Source: Mycolicibacterium confluentis (GTDB taxonomy: Bacteria > Actinomycetota > Actinomycetes > Mycobacteriales > Mycobacteriaceae). Taken from it: 64,000 bases of DNA. Under the pieces are notes generated by a model. It searched no databases and had not been told where the DNA came from. It worked only from the letters and a program-made list of their open reading frames with translations. Where the stretch lies: the NCBI RefSeq assembly GCF_010729895.1, contig NZ_AP022612.1, forward strand, positions 3,658,001 to 3,722,000, given 5' to 3'. Of this stretch, positions 7,751 to 16,417 are shown piece by piece (position 1 is the stretch's first letter; every line of letters begins with the position of its first letter). The position numbers were made by a program, and so were the translations under genes.

Positions 7751-8979
7751 GAACCCTCCCGACGTCGCCCCAGGGCGGCGAACAACAATGCCAAGCAGGC
7801 GAATTCGGGAATCATGTTGTAGGTCCACGGCGAGTAGAGCAGATCCCAGGCACCCTGCAGGGCGACCGTGAGAACCAAGGGGGCCCAGCGGCCGAACCGC
7901 GCGTTGTGCCACACCACCCCCACGCACATGACCAGCAGCCAGGTCGGCAGCAGGACCGCGAGCACTCCGCCCTCGGCCCACGAACCGAGCAGGATCGAAT
8001 GAATGGCCGAGTAGTCGCTGGCGGGCAGTCGCCAGTACAGCTCGAAGGGGAACGTCGGCGGGAAGCCCATTCGAATGGCCAGGTGTTCGGCCTGCGCGTA
8101 CACATCCGGGGTCAGGTTCATCGCGCTGCCCCACCCCAACAGCGGGCGCTCGCTGATTGCCGTCAACGTCATGGGCGGTTCGGTGCGCCCCGCCAGCAGC
8201 GCCGGCAACTGGGTCGACTGCTGTTCAACGATCTTGCGCTGCAGGTCGGCGCCGAACACGCCGGCCCGGGCCAGCAGGGGCATGACGTACGAGAACAGCA
8301 GCGCGAACAGGGCCACCCCGGCGAACTGCCAGGCCCGGCCGATCCGGGCACCCGCCAACCGGTGGATGACCAGGATGACCGACGCCACCAGGCAGACCAG
8401 GGCGTGTGCGCGGAAGTTCAGCGCCAGAGTGCCGACGCCCACGACCGCGAGCACACCCGCTTGGGCCACCGCGGACACCCGCGCCGTCGTGAGCGCGAAC
8501 AGCAGCACGATGGTCACACCGTGGGCGATGCCGTATTTCCAGAGATCCCCGAAGTCTCCGGTGCGCGTGAGCTCGATGCCCTCGAGGACGAAGAAGCCGA
8601 CGGTGCCGACACCGATTCCGGCCAACATCGCCGCCACCCGGTCGACCGACCGGTCCGTCAGCACCGTGAATCCCATCAGGTAGAGCGAAAACGCCGCCGG
8701 GGCAACAGCATTGGGCCACAGCAGAGATACGTTGTTGAGCAGGCAGGACGCCAGAAAGGACAGCCATCCCAGCGTGGCGAACACCAGCGGCAACAGTTCG
8801 ATGCCCCGGTGGGTCATCAGCAGGAACCCCGGCACGCACAGCAGGCACACCACCGACAGCAGCGTCACGGTGATGTTGCCGATCTGGACTGCCGACGTCG
8901 CACCGACCAGCAGCACCGCGACCTGGCCTGCCAACAGGGTGTCGCCGCGCGGCTCAGCGGCGGCTCCCGTCGCATACAC
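7741..8979 (-). CDS. O-antigen polymerase/ligase-like membrane protein (Wzy-type)
   Basis: The 412-residue protein has about 10-12 membrane segments and one large extracytoplasmic loop near residues 245-330 (EQQSTQLPALLAGRTEPPM and ISERPLLGWGSAMN). The 'hPLhGwG' motif is typical of the Wzy_C/O-antigen-ligase family. Such proteins join repeat units on the outer face of the membrane. The GTG at 8979 is preceded by a GGGGGGAGGG ribosome binding site. It is the first gene of a wzy-GT2-wzx operon and diverges from the acetyltransferase gene at 9118. Confidence 0.82.
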   Translation of the reverse strand: MYATGAAAEPRGDTLLAGQVAVLLVGATSAVQIGNITVTLLSVVCLLCVPGFLLMTHRGIELLPLVFATLGWLSFLASCLLNNVSLLWPNAVAPAAFSLYLMGFTVLTDRSVDRVAAMLAGIGVGTVGFFVLEGIELTRTGDFGDLWKYGIAHGVTIVLLFALTTARVSAVAQAGVLAVVGVGTLALNFRAHALVCLVASVILVIHRLAGARIGRAWQFAGVALFALLFSYVMPLLARAGVFGADLQRKIVEQQSTQLPALLAGRTEPPMTLTAISERPLLGWGSAMNLTPDVYAQAEHLAIRMGFPPTFPFELYWRLPASDYSAIHSILLGSWAEGGVLAVLLPTWLLVMCVGVVWHNARFGRWAPLVLTVALQGAWDLLYSPWTYNMIPEFACLALLFAALGRRREGSWR

Positions 8980-9032
8980 GGTCGTTGTCCCTCCCCCCGA
9001 GACAGTTCCTGCAGACCCCGACGATAACCGTT

Positions 9033-9038
9033 TACACT
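9033..9038 (+). promoter_or_regulatory. Candidate -10 box for the eight-gene plus-strand operon
   Basis: TACACT lies in the 138-base divergent gap, about 80 bases before the GTG at 9118. No convincing -35 hexamer is seen. The assignment is inference from position and the TANNNT pattern. Confidence 0.3.
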
Positions 9039-9117
9039 ACGGGCGTGGGGGGTGGCGTCGCGAGTTTCCTGTTTTCGTTTCGCGTTCAACCTTCCGCAGT
9101 TGGGAGGTGGGTGCGGG

Positions 9118-9666
9118 GTGCCCGATTCGATTGCTGTGCGGTCATTGGCGGCGCGTCGTGGCCGCCCTTATGACAAGGGCCGGGGGGTGCTGGTGCAGGC
9201 GCTCTGGGTCGCGGTGTCCACGCTGGTCTTCACCCAGGTGTGGTGCCCCAGTTCCGCACGCTGCGCGATCCTGCGGTGGTTCGGTGCCGACATCGGCCGC
9301 GGTGTGCTCATCCGGCATCGGGTCCGGATCCAATGGCCATGGCGGCTGGCGATCGGCGACGACTCCTGGGTGGGCACCGACGCCGAACTGTACAACCTCG
9401 AAACCATCTCCATCGGCTCCAATGTGTGTATCTCCCAGCGGGTCTACCTGTGCACGGGCAGCCACGACCGGCTCTCGCCCACTTTCGATTTCGACAACGG
9501 ACCCATCACCATCGGCGACGGTGTCTGGGTGTGCGCCCAAAGCACGGTGCTCCGCGGTGTGACGATCGGCGCCAACTCCGTGATCGCGGCGACGTCCCTG
9601 GTGAGCACCGACGTACCGCCCGACTCGATCGTCCGACCGCCTCTCGCGACGATCACCGCCCAGTGA
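9118..9666 (+). CDS. WcaF-like O-acetyltransferase
   Basis: The 182-residue protein is a left-handed beta-helix acetyltransferase related to colanic-acid WcaF and maltose/galactoside acetyltransferases. It has FGADIGRGVLIRHRVRIQWPW, IGDDSWVGTDAELYN, CISQRVYLCTGSHD with the likely catalytic His, and IGDGVWVCAQSTVLRGVTIG. It probably O-acetylates a sugar of the repeat unit. The GTG at 9118 was chosen because GGGAGG sits about 10 bases before it; an upstream start at 9052 would add 22 unconserved residues. Its stop overlaps the next start (ATGA at 9666). Confidence 0.82.
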   Translation: MPDSIAVRSLAARRGRPYDKGRGVLVQALWVAVSTLVFTQVWCPSSARCAILRWFGADIGRGVLIRHRVRIQWPWRLAIGDDSWVGTDAELYNLETISIGSNVCISQRVYLCTGSHDRLSPTFDFDNGPITIGDGVWVCAQSTVLRGVTIGANSVIAATSLVSTDVPPDSIVRPPLATITAQ

Positions 9667-10781
9667 TGCGCATCCTGCATGTGGTCACGCTGGTCAGCCC
9701 GGACGAGGCCTACGGAGGTCCGGTCAGCGTGGCCCTGAACCAGAGCGCCGAACTGCGCCGCCGCGGGCACGACGTCACCGTAACGGCCGCGACACGCGGC
9801 TATCAGATGGTGCCGGCCGAACGCAACGGCGTCCCTTTGCGCCTGTTCGCAACTCGAAAACCCATACCCGCGTTGAAGTTCGCAGGCATGCGGGCCCCGA
9901 CCATGACCCGGTGGTTTCACGCCGTCGGCGACGAATTCGACATTGTGCACGTCCATTTCACCCGCGATCTGGTGGTCCTGCCGATGGCCCTGGCGGCCCG
10001 TCGCCGCCATATCCCGTATGTGCTGCAGACCCACGGCATGGTGGTCCCGTCGCGCCATCCGCTGGCCGCCCCGGTGGACTGCATGTGCACCCGCAGGGCA
10101 CTGCGTGACGCGGGAGCCGTCTTCTATCTGACGCCCAGGGAGTGCCACGAACTCAACGCCGTCGCGGGCGGCGGACTGCGGCTGACCCCATTGGCGAACG
10201 GCGTACCCGACTACGCTGCGGCCGCGAACCCGACCGGCCCACCGGAAGTTCTGTTCGCCGCGCGCCTGCACGACCGGAAACGCCCACTCGTCTTCGTCGA
10301 GATGGCCAAACGGACACTGGCCGCAGGAATCGACGCCCGCTTCACTCTGATCGGCCCCGACGAGGGTGCGGGCCCCACCGTGCTTGCCGCGATCGGCACC
10401 GAGCCTCGAATATCGTGGCTGGGCCCGCTGCCGCATCCCGAACTGATCGAACGGATGGCCCGCGCCACGGCCTGCGTGCTGCCGTCGATCCGCGACCCGT
10501 ACCCGATGTCGGTGTTGGAGGCCATGGCGGTCGGTGTTCCCGTGGTGATCGCCGACGACTGCGGCCTGGCGCCGGTGGTCAGACGGAACCGATGTGGAAT
10601 CGTTGCCGGCCCCGCCCCGGAGGCCATGGCGGACGCGCTCACCGAACTCCTGACCGCGCCGGACCTGGCGGCGGGCATGGGCCGCCGTGGCCGCGCGGTC
10701 GCCCAGTCGGAGATGGGCATGGGGCCCGTCGGGGACAGACTGGTGGCCACCTACTCCGCGCTCGTCGAAGGTGAGCCGTGA
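9666..10781 (+). CDS. Glycosyltransferase family 4 (GT-B fold)
   Basis: The 371-residue protein has the two GT-B halves of GT4 enzymes. The N-terminal half has LHVVTLVSPDEAYGGPVSVALNQ and FDIVHVHFTRDL. The C-terminal half has VLFAARLHDRKRP, WLGPLPHPELIERMARATACVLPSIRDPYPMSVLEAMAVGVPVV, which holds the E-x7-E donor-binding motif. It should be a cytoplasmic-face retaining transferase using a nucleotide sugar. Start and stop overlap its neighbours, so it is translationally coupled in the 9.1-16.4 kb operon. The sugar is unknown. Confidence 0.87.
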   Translation: MRILHVVTLVSPDEAYGGPVSVALNQSAELRRRGHDVTVTAATRGYQMVPAERNGVPLRLFATRKPIPALKFAGMRAPTMTRWFHAVGDEFDIVHVHFTRDLVVLPMALAARRRHIPYVLQTHGMVVPSRHPLAAPVDCMCTRRALRDAGAVFYLTPRECHELNAVAGGGLRLTPLANGVPDYAAAANPTGPPEVLFAARLHDRKRPLVFVEMAKRTLAAGIDARFTLIGPDEGAGPTVLAAIGTEPRISWLGPLPHPELIERMARATACVLPSIRDPYPMSVLEAMAVGVPVVIADDCGLAPVVRRNRCGIVAGPAPEAMADALTELLTAPDLAAGMGRRGRAVAQSEMGMGPVGDRLVATYSALVEGEP

Positions 10782-11434
10782 TGTCGCCGCGCGGCGTCTG
10801 GGGCGCTCTGCTCGCGGCCGTCCTGGTGAGCCAGACGGTGGGCGCCTCGGTCTTCGTGCTGACCCAACAGGACAGACCGGCACAACCTCGAGAGGTCAGC
10901 GTTGCGGTGATCGGTGACTCGCTGACCGCGGGCGGCCTCAACCGCGTGGTGTGGCCCACGCTCCTGGCTGCCCGCACGGGGTGGTCGGTGGCCAACTTCG
11001 CACTGCCCGACGCCGGATTCGTGGCCGACGGCCGCGGGGGCCACGCGTTCACCTATCAGGTGGACCGTGCGCGGGCGATGCACCCACGGGTGGTCCTTTT
11101 CATGACGGGCGGCGCCGACAACGGACTGCCGGAGATGGATGCCGTGCGGATGGGCGCGCTCGACGCCATCAACAAGGTCATCACCGCTGGCGAGCGCGCC
11201 CTGGTCATCGGACCGACCTGGTACGAGTCCCCAGTCCCGGAACAGGTCCGTCGGGTCTCGGCGGCTGTCGCGAAGGCCTCCGCCGAGGTGGGTGCGCCGT
11301 TCCTGGATGCGCTCGACCCGCCGTGGCTGACACCGCAGTTGATGCACCCCGACGCCAGCGGTCCGACTGACGCCGGCCAGTCGGTCATCGCCGACAAGGT
11401 GGCGGCCTGGCTGCGGACCGAGGTGCCGGCATGA
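10778..11434 (+). CDS. SGNH/GDSL-like exported hydrolase, catalytic Asp apparently missing
   Basis: The 218-residue protein has an N-terminal signal/anchor (about residues 7-28), then the SGNH block I nucleophile motif VIGDSLTAGG and block III MTGGADNG. The C-terminal block that normally reads DxxH is LTPQLMHPDASG, with Gln where the Asp is expected, so activity is uncertain. Family members remove or transfer acyl groups on polysaccharides. The gene starts at GTG 10778 or the adjacent ATG 10781, overlapping the GT4 stop, and overlaps a second SGNH gene. Confidence 0.78.
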   Translation: MMSPRGVWGALLAAVLVSQTVGASVFVLTQQDRPAQPREVSVAVIGDSLTAGGLNRVVWPTLLAARTGWSVANFALPDAGFVADGRGGHAFTYQVDRARAMHPRVVLFMTGGADNGLPEMDAVRMGALDAINKVITAGERALVIGPTWYESPVPEQVRRVSAAVAKASAEVGAPFLDALDPPWLTPQLMHPDASGPTDAGQSVIADKVAAWLRTEVPA

Positions 11435-12228
11435 AGACGCGCTGGATGGACATCCTGGCAACCGTGGTCGCCGTCGCGGTGATCACCGGCCTGGCGCTGG
11501 CGCTGCGGCCACAGCACATCGACTCGGCTCCGCTCGCACCGCCCGTGGCCGCTCTCGCCCGGCCCGCCGTGGCCGCCAACCCCGCTGACGACGCCGGACC
11601 GGCCCCTTCCGCGTCCCGAGAGCGGCCCTCGGTGCTCTTCATCGGAGACTCCTACACCGGCGGACGCGGGGTCCCCGAGATGTCGCCCAGCTGTCTGGCG
11701 GCCGTGCGGATGGGTTGGCAGTGCCAGCTGTCGGCGGTTCCGGGCACCGGATACATCAGCGGCGGGCCCGCCAACCGGTTCACCGTCAACGAGTACATCG
11801 GCCGCTCAACGTCATTCGCCGAGCGCATCCCCGGGCTGGCGGCGAAGTACCTGCCCGACATCGTGGTGCTCGACGGCGGGCGCAACGACCATTTCCCCCC
11901 CACCGAGGACGTCTACCTCGCGATGGCCGCCACCATCGCCGACGTACGTCGCACCTGGCCTTCCGCCACCGTGCTGTTCATCCGCCCGCGGCTGCTCGCC
12001 GACCCAGCCGACGACTTGGGCTTCGATGACCAGTTCATGGCCAGACTGGCGGCGGAGCCGACCAGCCGCGGAGTGGTGGTGTTGGACCCGATCCGCCGAC
12101 TCGGCCGGGACGACACCGCAGACCTGCTGTCGGAGGACGGCGTTCATCCGAACCGCCGCGGCGAACGGGCGTTGACCCAGGCCCTGGCGGAATCCCTGGC
12201 GCAACACCGGACAGCGGGGCCGGCATGA
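11431..12228 (+). CDS. SGNH/GDSL-like exported hydrolase
   Basis: The 265-residue protein has an N-terminal membrane segment (about 8-27), an Ala/Pro-rich linker, and an SGNH domain with VLFIGDSYTGGRG (Ser nucleophile), VVLDGGRNDHF (block III Asn) and EDGVHPNRRG (Asp-His pair). All catalytic blocks are intact, unlike in the preceding paralogue. It probably acts outside the membrane as an acetylesterase or acyltransferase on the glycan. It is coupled by ATGA overlaps to both neighbours (11431 and 12225). Confidence 0.82.
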   Translation: MKTRWMDILATVVAVAVITGLALALRPQHIDSAPLAPPVAALARPAVAANPADDAGPAPSASRERPSVLFIGDSYTGGRGVPEMSPSCLAAVRMGWQCQLSAVPGTGYISGGPANRFTVNEYIGRSTSFAERIPGLAAKYLPDIVVLDGGRNDHFPPTEDVYLAMAATIADVRRTWPSATVLFIRPRLLADPADDLGFDDQFMARLAAEPTSRGVVVLDPIRRLGRDDTADLLSEDGVHPNRRGERALTQALAESLAQHRTAGPA

Positions 12229-12917
12229 GTTCCTCGCTGGCCACTTACCTCGGCATCGTGCGCGCCCGGTGGCGCTGGCTGATGTGGGGCGTGCTGTTGG
12301 CTTTGGCGGCCACCACCGTGGCGCTGCTGGCCGAGCCACCCCAGTATCGAACCACCGCCTCCGTGTTCGTGCGAACGCCGGGCGATGTCACCACCGTCCT
12401 CGACGGCGGCGACTCCTACGCGCAGGGGCGCGCCCGCACCTACGCGGCGCTGGTGGACAACACCAGCCTGTCCGCAACGGTGATCGCCGATCTGGGCCTG
12501 GACCTCGAACCCGAGGACCTCGCACGCCGCATCCACGGCACCAGCCGGCCGGGCACCGTCGTCATCGACATCACGGTCAGCGCCCCCGACCCGCAACAGG
12601 CACAACAGGTGGCCACCGTGCTGTTGGCTGAATACGCCGCGACGGTCCGCGACTTGGAATCCGTTCCAGCGTCTCTGGTTCCGCGCGCTGAACTGGTCGT
12701 CATCGACCCACCGGGGAAGCCCGTCCGAGTGATGGCGTGGGGCGCTCCAGTCGGGGCGGTGCTGGCGGGCGCGGTCCTCGCGGGACTGGTGCTGGGCGTC
12801 CTCGGCGCCGTGCTGCGGTCGGTTCTCGGAGCCGAGCCACATCGACCGGAGGAGCCCGAGTCGGTCACGGCGGCACCGTCGACGGGACCCGGACCGGAGA
12901 CCGGAGACCGAGCGTGA
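12225..12917 (+). CDS. Wzz-like chain-length determinant protein (first)
   Basis: The 230-residue protein has the Wzz/Wzc membrane topology: a first segment at about 17-37 (WRWLMWGVLLALAATTVALL), an extracytoplasmic domain beginning PPQYRTTASVFVRTPGD, and a second segment at about 170-195. A short acidic/proline-rich cytoplasmic tail follows, with no kinase domain. Such proteins set polymer length with Wzy. It overlaps the next gene by GTGA at 12914. Confidence 0.85.
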   Translation: MSSSLATYLGIVRARWRWLMWGVLLALAATTVALLAEPPQYRTTASVFVRTPGDVTTVLDGGDSYAQGRARTYAALVDNTSLSATVIADLGLDLEPEDLARRIHGTSRPGTVVIDITVSAPDPQQAQQVATVLLAEYAATVRDLESVPASLVPRAELVVIDPPGKPVRVMAWGAPVGAVLAGAVLAGLVLGVLGAVLRSVLGAEPHRPEEPESVTAAPSTGPGPETGDRA

Positions 12918-14284
12918 ATCTCCGGACCCTCCTGGACTCGATGCGGCGGTATTGGCGGACCTGCGCTGCCGTCGGTGTGAGTGTCGCGGTGATCGGACTG
13001 GTCGCGGTGCTGCTGATGCCCACGAGATACCAGTCGACTGTCCGGTTGATGGTGACGATATCGGGTGCCACCACCGCCACCGCGTACCAGAACGACGACG
13101 TGGTGGCCAGCCGGGTCAACTCCTACATCGCGCTGCTGACCAGCGAAGTGGTCAGTCAACGGGTCGTCGACAGACTGGGCCTGCAGGCCGACGCCGCCGA
13201 CCTCGCCGGCCGGGTCAGTGCTGCCAGGGTGCCGCCCAACACCTCACTGATCGACGTCGCGGTCACCGCCGACTCGCCCGTCGAAGCGCGCCTGCTGGCG
13301 GACACCGTCGCCCAAGAGTTCATCACCTACACCAGGGCCCTCGAAACCCCCACCGGCCAGGACGATCAGAAGGTTCGGGTCAGCGCCGTAGCGGCAGCCT
13401 CAGAGCCCCGCGGCGATCTCACCGTGCGCACTCTTCTGGCGCTGCTCGTCGTGCTCGCGGCGGTGCTGCTGGCCGCCGTGGCGGCATGGGTACGGGCCGT
13501 CACCGACCCCCTGGTCCGCACCGCGCAACGCGCCGAGGAGTCGGCCGCCGCCCCGGTGCTGGGCGACGTGGTCACGGGCGGGCCTCCGAGCGCGCAGGAC
13601 GTGGACGGATACCGGCGACTCCGGATGCGACTGTGGTCACTGCCCGCCGATGTCCGTCGGGTGATCGCCGTGGTTCCCGCCGGCCCCGGCGTCGACGCCT
13701 CCGATCTGGCCGCGAATCTTCGAGACACTCTGTGCCACAGCGGGATCCGCAGCATCATGGTGAACTCCAGCGGACAGCGCTGTTCGCGCACCGTCGCCAC
13801 GCACGATGACTTCTGCTGCGGCCGGCACGCCAAACCGGACCCCGCCGACGCGGCCGTCGGCGCCCCGGTTGAGGAGTCCGGCGGGACCTCCGACTCGGCC
13901 GCCTCACCCGCCCCCGTCCAGGTCATCACCACGCCTGAGTGGGTCGCCGATCCCGACCTGGTGCTGCGTGAGGCGCCGTCGCTCATCGATCGACTTCGCA
14001 CCGACTACGAGTGTGTGGTGGTGGCCACGCCGGTGGCCACCGGTGTCACCGCATCAGCGCTTGTCGAGTACGCCGACGGCGTCGTGCTCGCCGCCTCGGA
14101 TCGACACACCACCCGGACTCAGCTCCGCACGGCGGCCCACGACCTGCGCGCGACCGGTGCCCCGATCCTCGGGGTGGTGTTGACTCGACCGCACCCGCCC
14201 TGGCCGGACTCTGCCGAAAACACCGCTGAGAAGCCGGAATTGGACCAACCGCCCGAGTCGTCAACCAGTCCAAGCACCGATTAG
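12914..14284 (+). CDS. Wzz/Wzc-like protein with degenerate tyrosine-kinase domain
   Basis: The 456-residue protein starts like its neighbour, with a Wzz domain flanked by membrane segments at about 17-36 and 175-197. It then has a cytoplasmic domain shaped like a BY-kinase (DGYRRLRMRLWSLPADVRRVIAVVPAGPG and LRTDYECVVVATPV). Where Walker A (GEGKS/T) should be it reads PAGPGVDASDLAANL, without Lys or Ser/Thr, and no Walker A' or C-terminal tyrosine cluster is present. It is therefore probably a pseudokinase. The GTG at 12914 overlaps the previous stop. Confidence 0.82.
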   Translation: MNLRTLLDSMRRYWRTCAAVGVSVAVIGLVAVLLMPTRYQSTVRLMVTISGATTATAYQNDDVVASRVNSYIALLTSEVVSQRVVDRLGLQADAADLAGRVSAARVPPNTSLIDVAVTADSPVEARLLADTVAQEFITYTRALETPTGQDDQKVRVSAVAAASEPRGDLTVRTLLALLVVLAAVLLAAVAAWVRAVTDPLVRTAQRAEESAAAPVLGDVVTGGPPSAQDVDGYRRLRMRLWSLPADVRRVIAVVPAGPGVDASDLAANLRDTLCHSGIRSIMVNSSGQRCSRTVATHDDFCCGRHAKPDPADAAVGAPVEESGGTSDSAASPAPVQVITTPEWVADPDLVLREAPSLIDRLRTDYECVVVATPVATGVTASALVEYADGVVLAASDRHTTRTQLRTAAHDLRATGAPILGVVLTRPHPPWPDSAENTAEKPELDQPPESSTSPSTD

Positions 14285-14291
14285 GAAGTCC

Positions 14292-15062
14292 ATGGATCTC
14301 TTCGATGTCGTCCGGGCATGCTTTCGCCGCTGGTACATCCTGCTGCCCATCGTCGCGGTGGCCGCCTTCTACAGTTACAACGTGTACACCGCCGTCAAAC
14401 CGGTGTACTACTCGCAGATGGCGATCGGCATCTCACCGCCGAGCTACCGCATCGACACCGCGGCCACCGGCATGCCCGTGCCGCGCAACGGCCTGCTCGA
14501 CATCGGCGGTGCGCCGTTTGTGGCCAACATGACCGCGCTCGCACTGTCTCAGCCCAGCGCGGTGAACCGCGTGGTGGCCGCCGGGGGCATGCGCGAATAC
14601 AACGCGCGGATGTTCCCGGTCCCGGAGGCCACTCAGCCGATCCCGCTGGTGCTCGTCGACGTCGTGGCACCGAATCCCGAAACCGCCACCAAGACACTCG
14701 AACTCGTCACAGCTGAGTTCTCGGTGGCGCTGGAGAACCTGCAGCACCAGGCGCGTGTTCCCGACGAGATGATGGTGGAGCCGTTCGTCGTCTCGCCACC
14801 GGGTACACCCGTGGCGGCCACGCCGTCGCGGACCCGTTCGACACTGTCCATCCTGTTCGCCGGGGTGGGGCTGGCAGTCGTGGTGGCGGTGGTCGCGGAT
14901 GCACTGCTCAATCGCCGGCGACGACGACGCACCGAGACCACCACCGCGGACGCGACCTCCGGCACTGCGCTGCCACGCAACGGGCAGACCAACGCCGCCG
15001 AGCCCGAGACCCCGGACCCGGCGCCCGAGGACTCCCCGAAGGAAACCACCGAAGCCCGATGA
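14292..15062 (+). CDS. Wzz-like chain-length determinant protein (third)
   Basis: The 256-residue protein has a membrane segment at about 15-33 (YILLPIVAVAAFYSYNVY), an extracytoplasmic region of some 150 residues beginning VKPVYYSQMAIGISPPSYRI, and a second segment at about 187-208. A charged RRRRRR stretch and a Thr/Pro-rich tail follow. There is no kinase domain. It starts 7 bases after the pseudokinase gene and its stop overlaps the Wzy-like start (15059). Confidence 0.78.
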   Translation: MDLFDVVRACFRRWYILLPIVAVAAFYSYNVYTAVKPVYYSQMAIGISPPSYRIDTAATGMPVPRNGLLDIGGAPFVANMTALALSQPSAVNRVVAAGGMREYNARMFPVPEATQPIPLVLVDVVAPNPETATKTLELVTAEFSVALENLQHQARVPDEMMVEPFVVSPPGTPVAATPSRTRSTLSILFAGVGLAVVVAVVADALLNRRRRRRTETTTADATSGTALPRNGQTNAAEPETPDPAPEDSPKETTEAR

Positions 15063-16411
15063 GCCCACAGCCGCCCGTGGCCGGCACCCACGACGACACC
15101 GACGCGGCCCAGCCCCCCGCGACACTCGCCGACTCGGCCCGCTCCACGACCCCGTGGCTGCTCGCGCTGCTGTGCTTCGTGCTCCCCGCGGTGCCCGTCT
15201 ACGTCGTGCTGGCCGGCCCGTTGAAGGGCAACGGCTCCCCCGCCCGGCTGCTGTCGGTGATCATGTTGGGACTGGTCGCTCTCGGGTTCGTCGTCATTCG
15301 TCGTACGGGGCCCACACGGCGGATAAATCCGGGTGTGCTGATTCTGCTGACGTATCTGCTGTTGTGGCTCATCACCTACGGGGTGGGTGTCATGAGCGCC
15401 GACAACTACACCATTTCCACCAACCGCACCAGGGCGTTGATCGCCCTGGTCTGCCACGTCGGCGTCGGGCTCTACGTGCTGGGCCGCGTCCGAACGCCCA
15501 GGGATCACCGAATCGTGTTGGGGAGTCTGCTGGCCGGACTCGCCTTCGCCTGCCTGGTCGGGTTCCTGCAGGGAGTGTCGTCGGTCGATCTGCGCTATCT
15601 CTTCCAACCTCCCGGCTTCGTGTTGAACACCGACGACCTCCAGCTCAGCGAGCGTGCGGGTGCCGCGCGAGTCCGCGGGACCTCCCAGCATCCAATCGAG
15701 TTCTCGGTGCTGGCGGCGATCACCCTTCCCCTTGCGCTTTACATGGCACAGACGGCGCGGACCCGGAACGCCAAAGTGGCGGCCGGTGTGGCTGCCGTCA
15801 TCGCGGTGCTGGCGCTGCCCGCATCGATCTCGCGCACTGGAATCATCGCGGTCGGCGCTGCGATGGCGTTCTACATGCTGGCGTTCAAGGTCCGTCAGAT
15901 CGCCCCGGCCGTGGCGGCGTTGGTCATCGCCATCGCCTGTTACGCCGCGGCCTTCCCCACCATCATGAACGCACTGTGGAGCACAATCTCGGGGTCGTCC
16001 GAGGACGCCAGCATCGAAGGGCGCACCAAGGACTACGCCAGTGTCGCCGAACTTCTTCGGAGCCATCCGCTGTTCGGTGTCGGCCTGGGCGGCTCCGAGC
16101 CCACCGTGTTCGGGTACCTCGACAACGAGTGGATGCAGTCTGTTGTGCAGGGCGGACTGGTGGGATTGACCGCCATGACGTTGTTGATGGTGGGCGCGGT
16201 CTTCGGCATCGCGGCCTCACTGCGCCGGGCCGGTTCGCGGGAGGAACGGGTGCGCAGCTACATGCTGGGCGCGATCGCGATCGGAATCCTGACGTCGAGT
16301 TTCACGTTCGACCTGTTCTCCTTTGAGCAGACCGCGCTGGTCTTCTTCATCGTGTTCGCGCTGCTGTGGGCGCCGTTCACGGTGCCGGCGGATCGTTCCG
16401 AGATCGGTTGA
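15059..16411 (+). CDS. O-antigen ligase/polymerase family protein (Wzy_C)
   Basis: The 450-residue protein has about 12 membrane segments and the main extracytoplasmic loop with RVRGTSQHPIEFSV, a segment typical of O-antigen ligase-family proteins, and LLRSHPLFGVGLGGSEPTVFGYLDNEWMQ. These hold the conserved Arg/His and 'hPLfGvG' signatures. It probably polymerises or attaches the glycan made by this operon. It is the last gene of the 9.1-16.4 kb plus-strand operon and ends 6 bases from a convergent glycosyltransferase gene. Confidence 0.87.
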   Translation: MSPQPPVAGTHDDTDAAQPPATLADSARSTTPWLLALLCFVLPAVPVYVVLAGPLKGNGSPARLLSVIMLGLVALGFVVIRRTGPTRRINPGVLILLTYLLLWLITYGVGVMSADNYTISTNRTRALIALVCHVGVGLYVLGRVRTPRDHRIVLGSLLAGLAFACLVGFLQGVSSVDLRYLFQPPGFVLNTDDLQLSERAGAARVRGTSQHPIEFSVLAAITLPLALYMAQTARTRNAKVAAGVAAVIAVLALPASISRTGIIAVGAAMAFYMLAFKVRQIAPAVAALVIAIACYAAAFPTIMNALWSTISGSSEDASIEGRTKDYASVAELLRSHPLFGVGLGGSEPTVFGYLDNEWMQSVVQGGLVGLTAMTLLMVGAVFGIAASLRRAGSREERVRSYMLGAIAIGILTSSFTFDLFSFEQTALVFFIVFALLWAPFTVPADRSEIG

Positions 16412-16417
16412 GCACGT

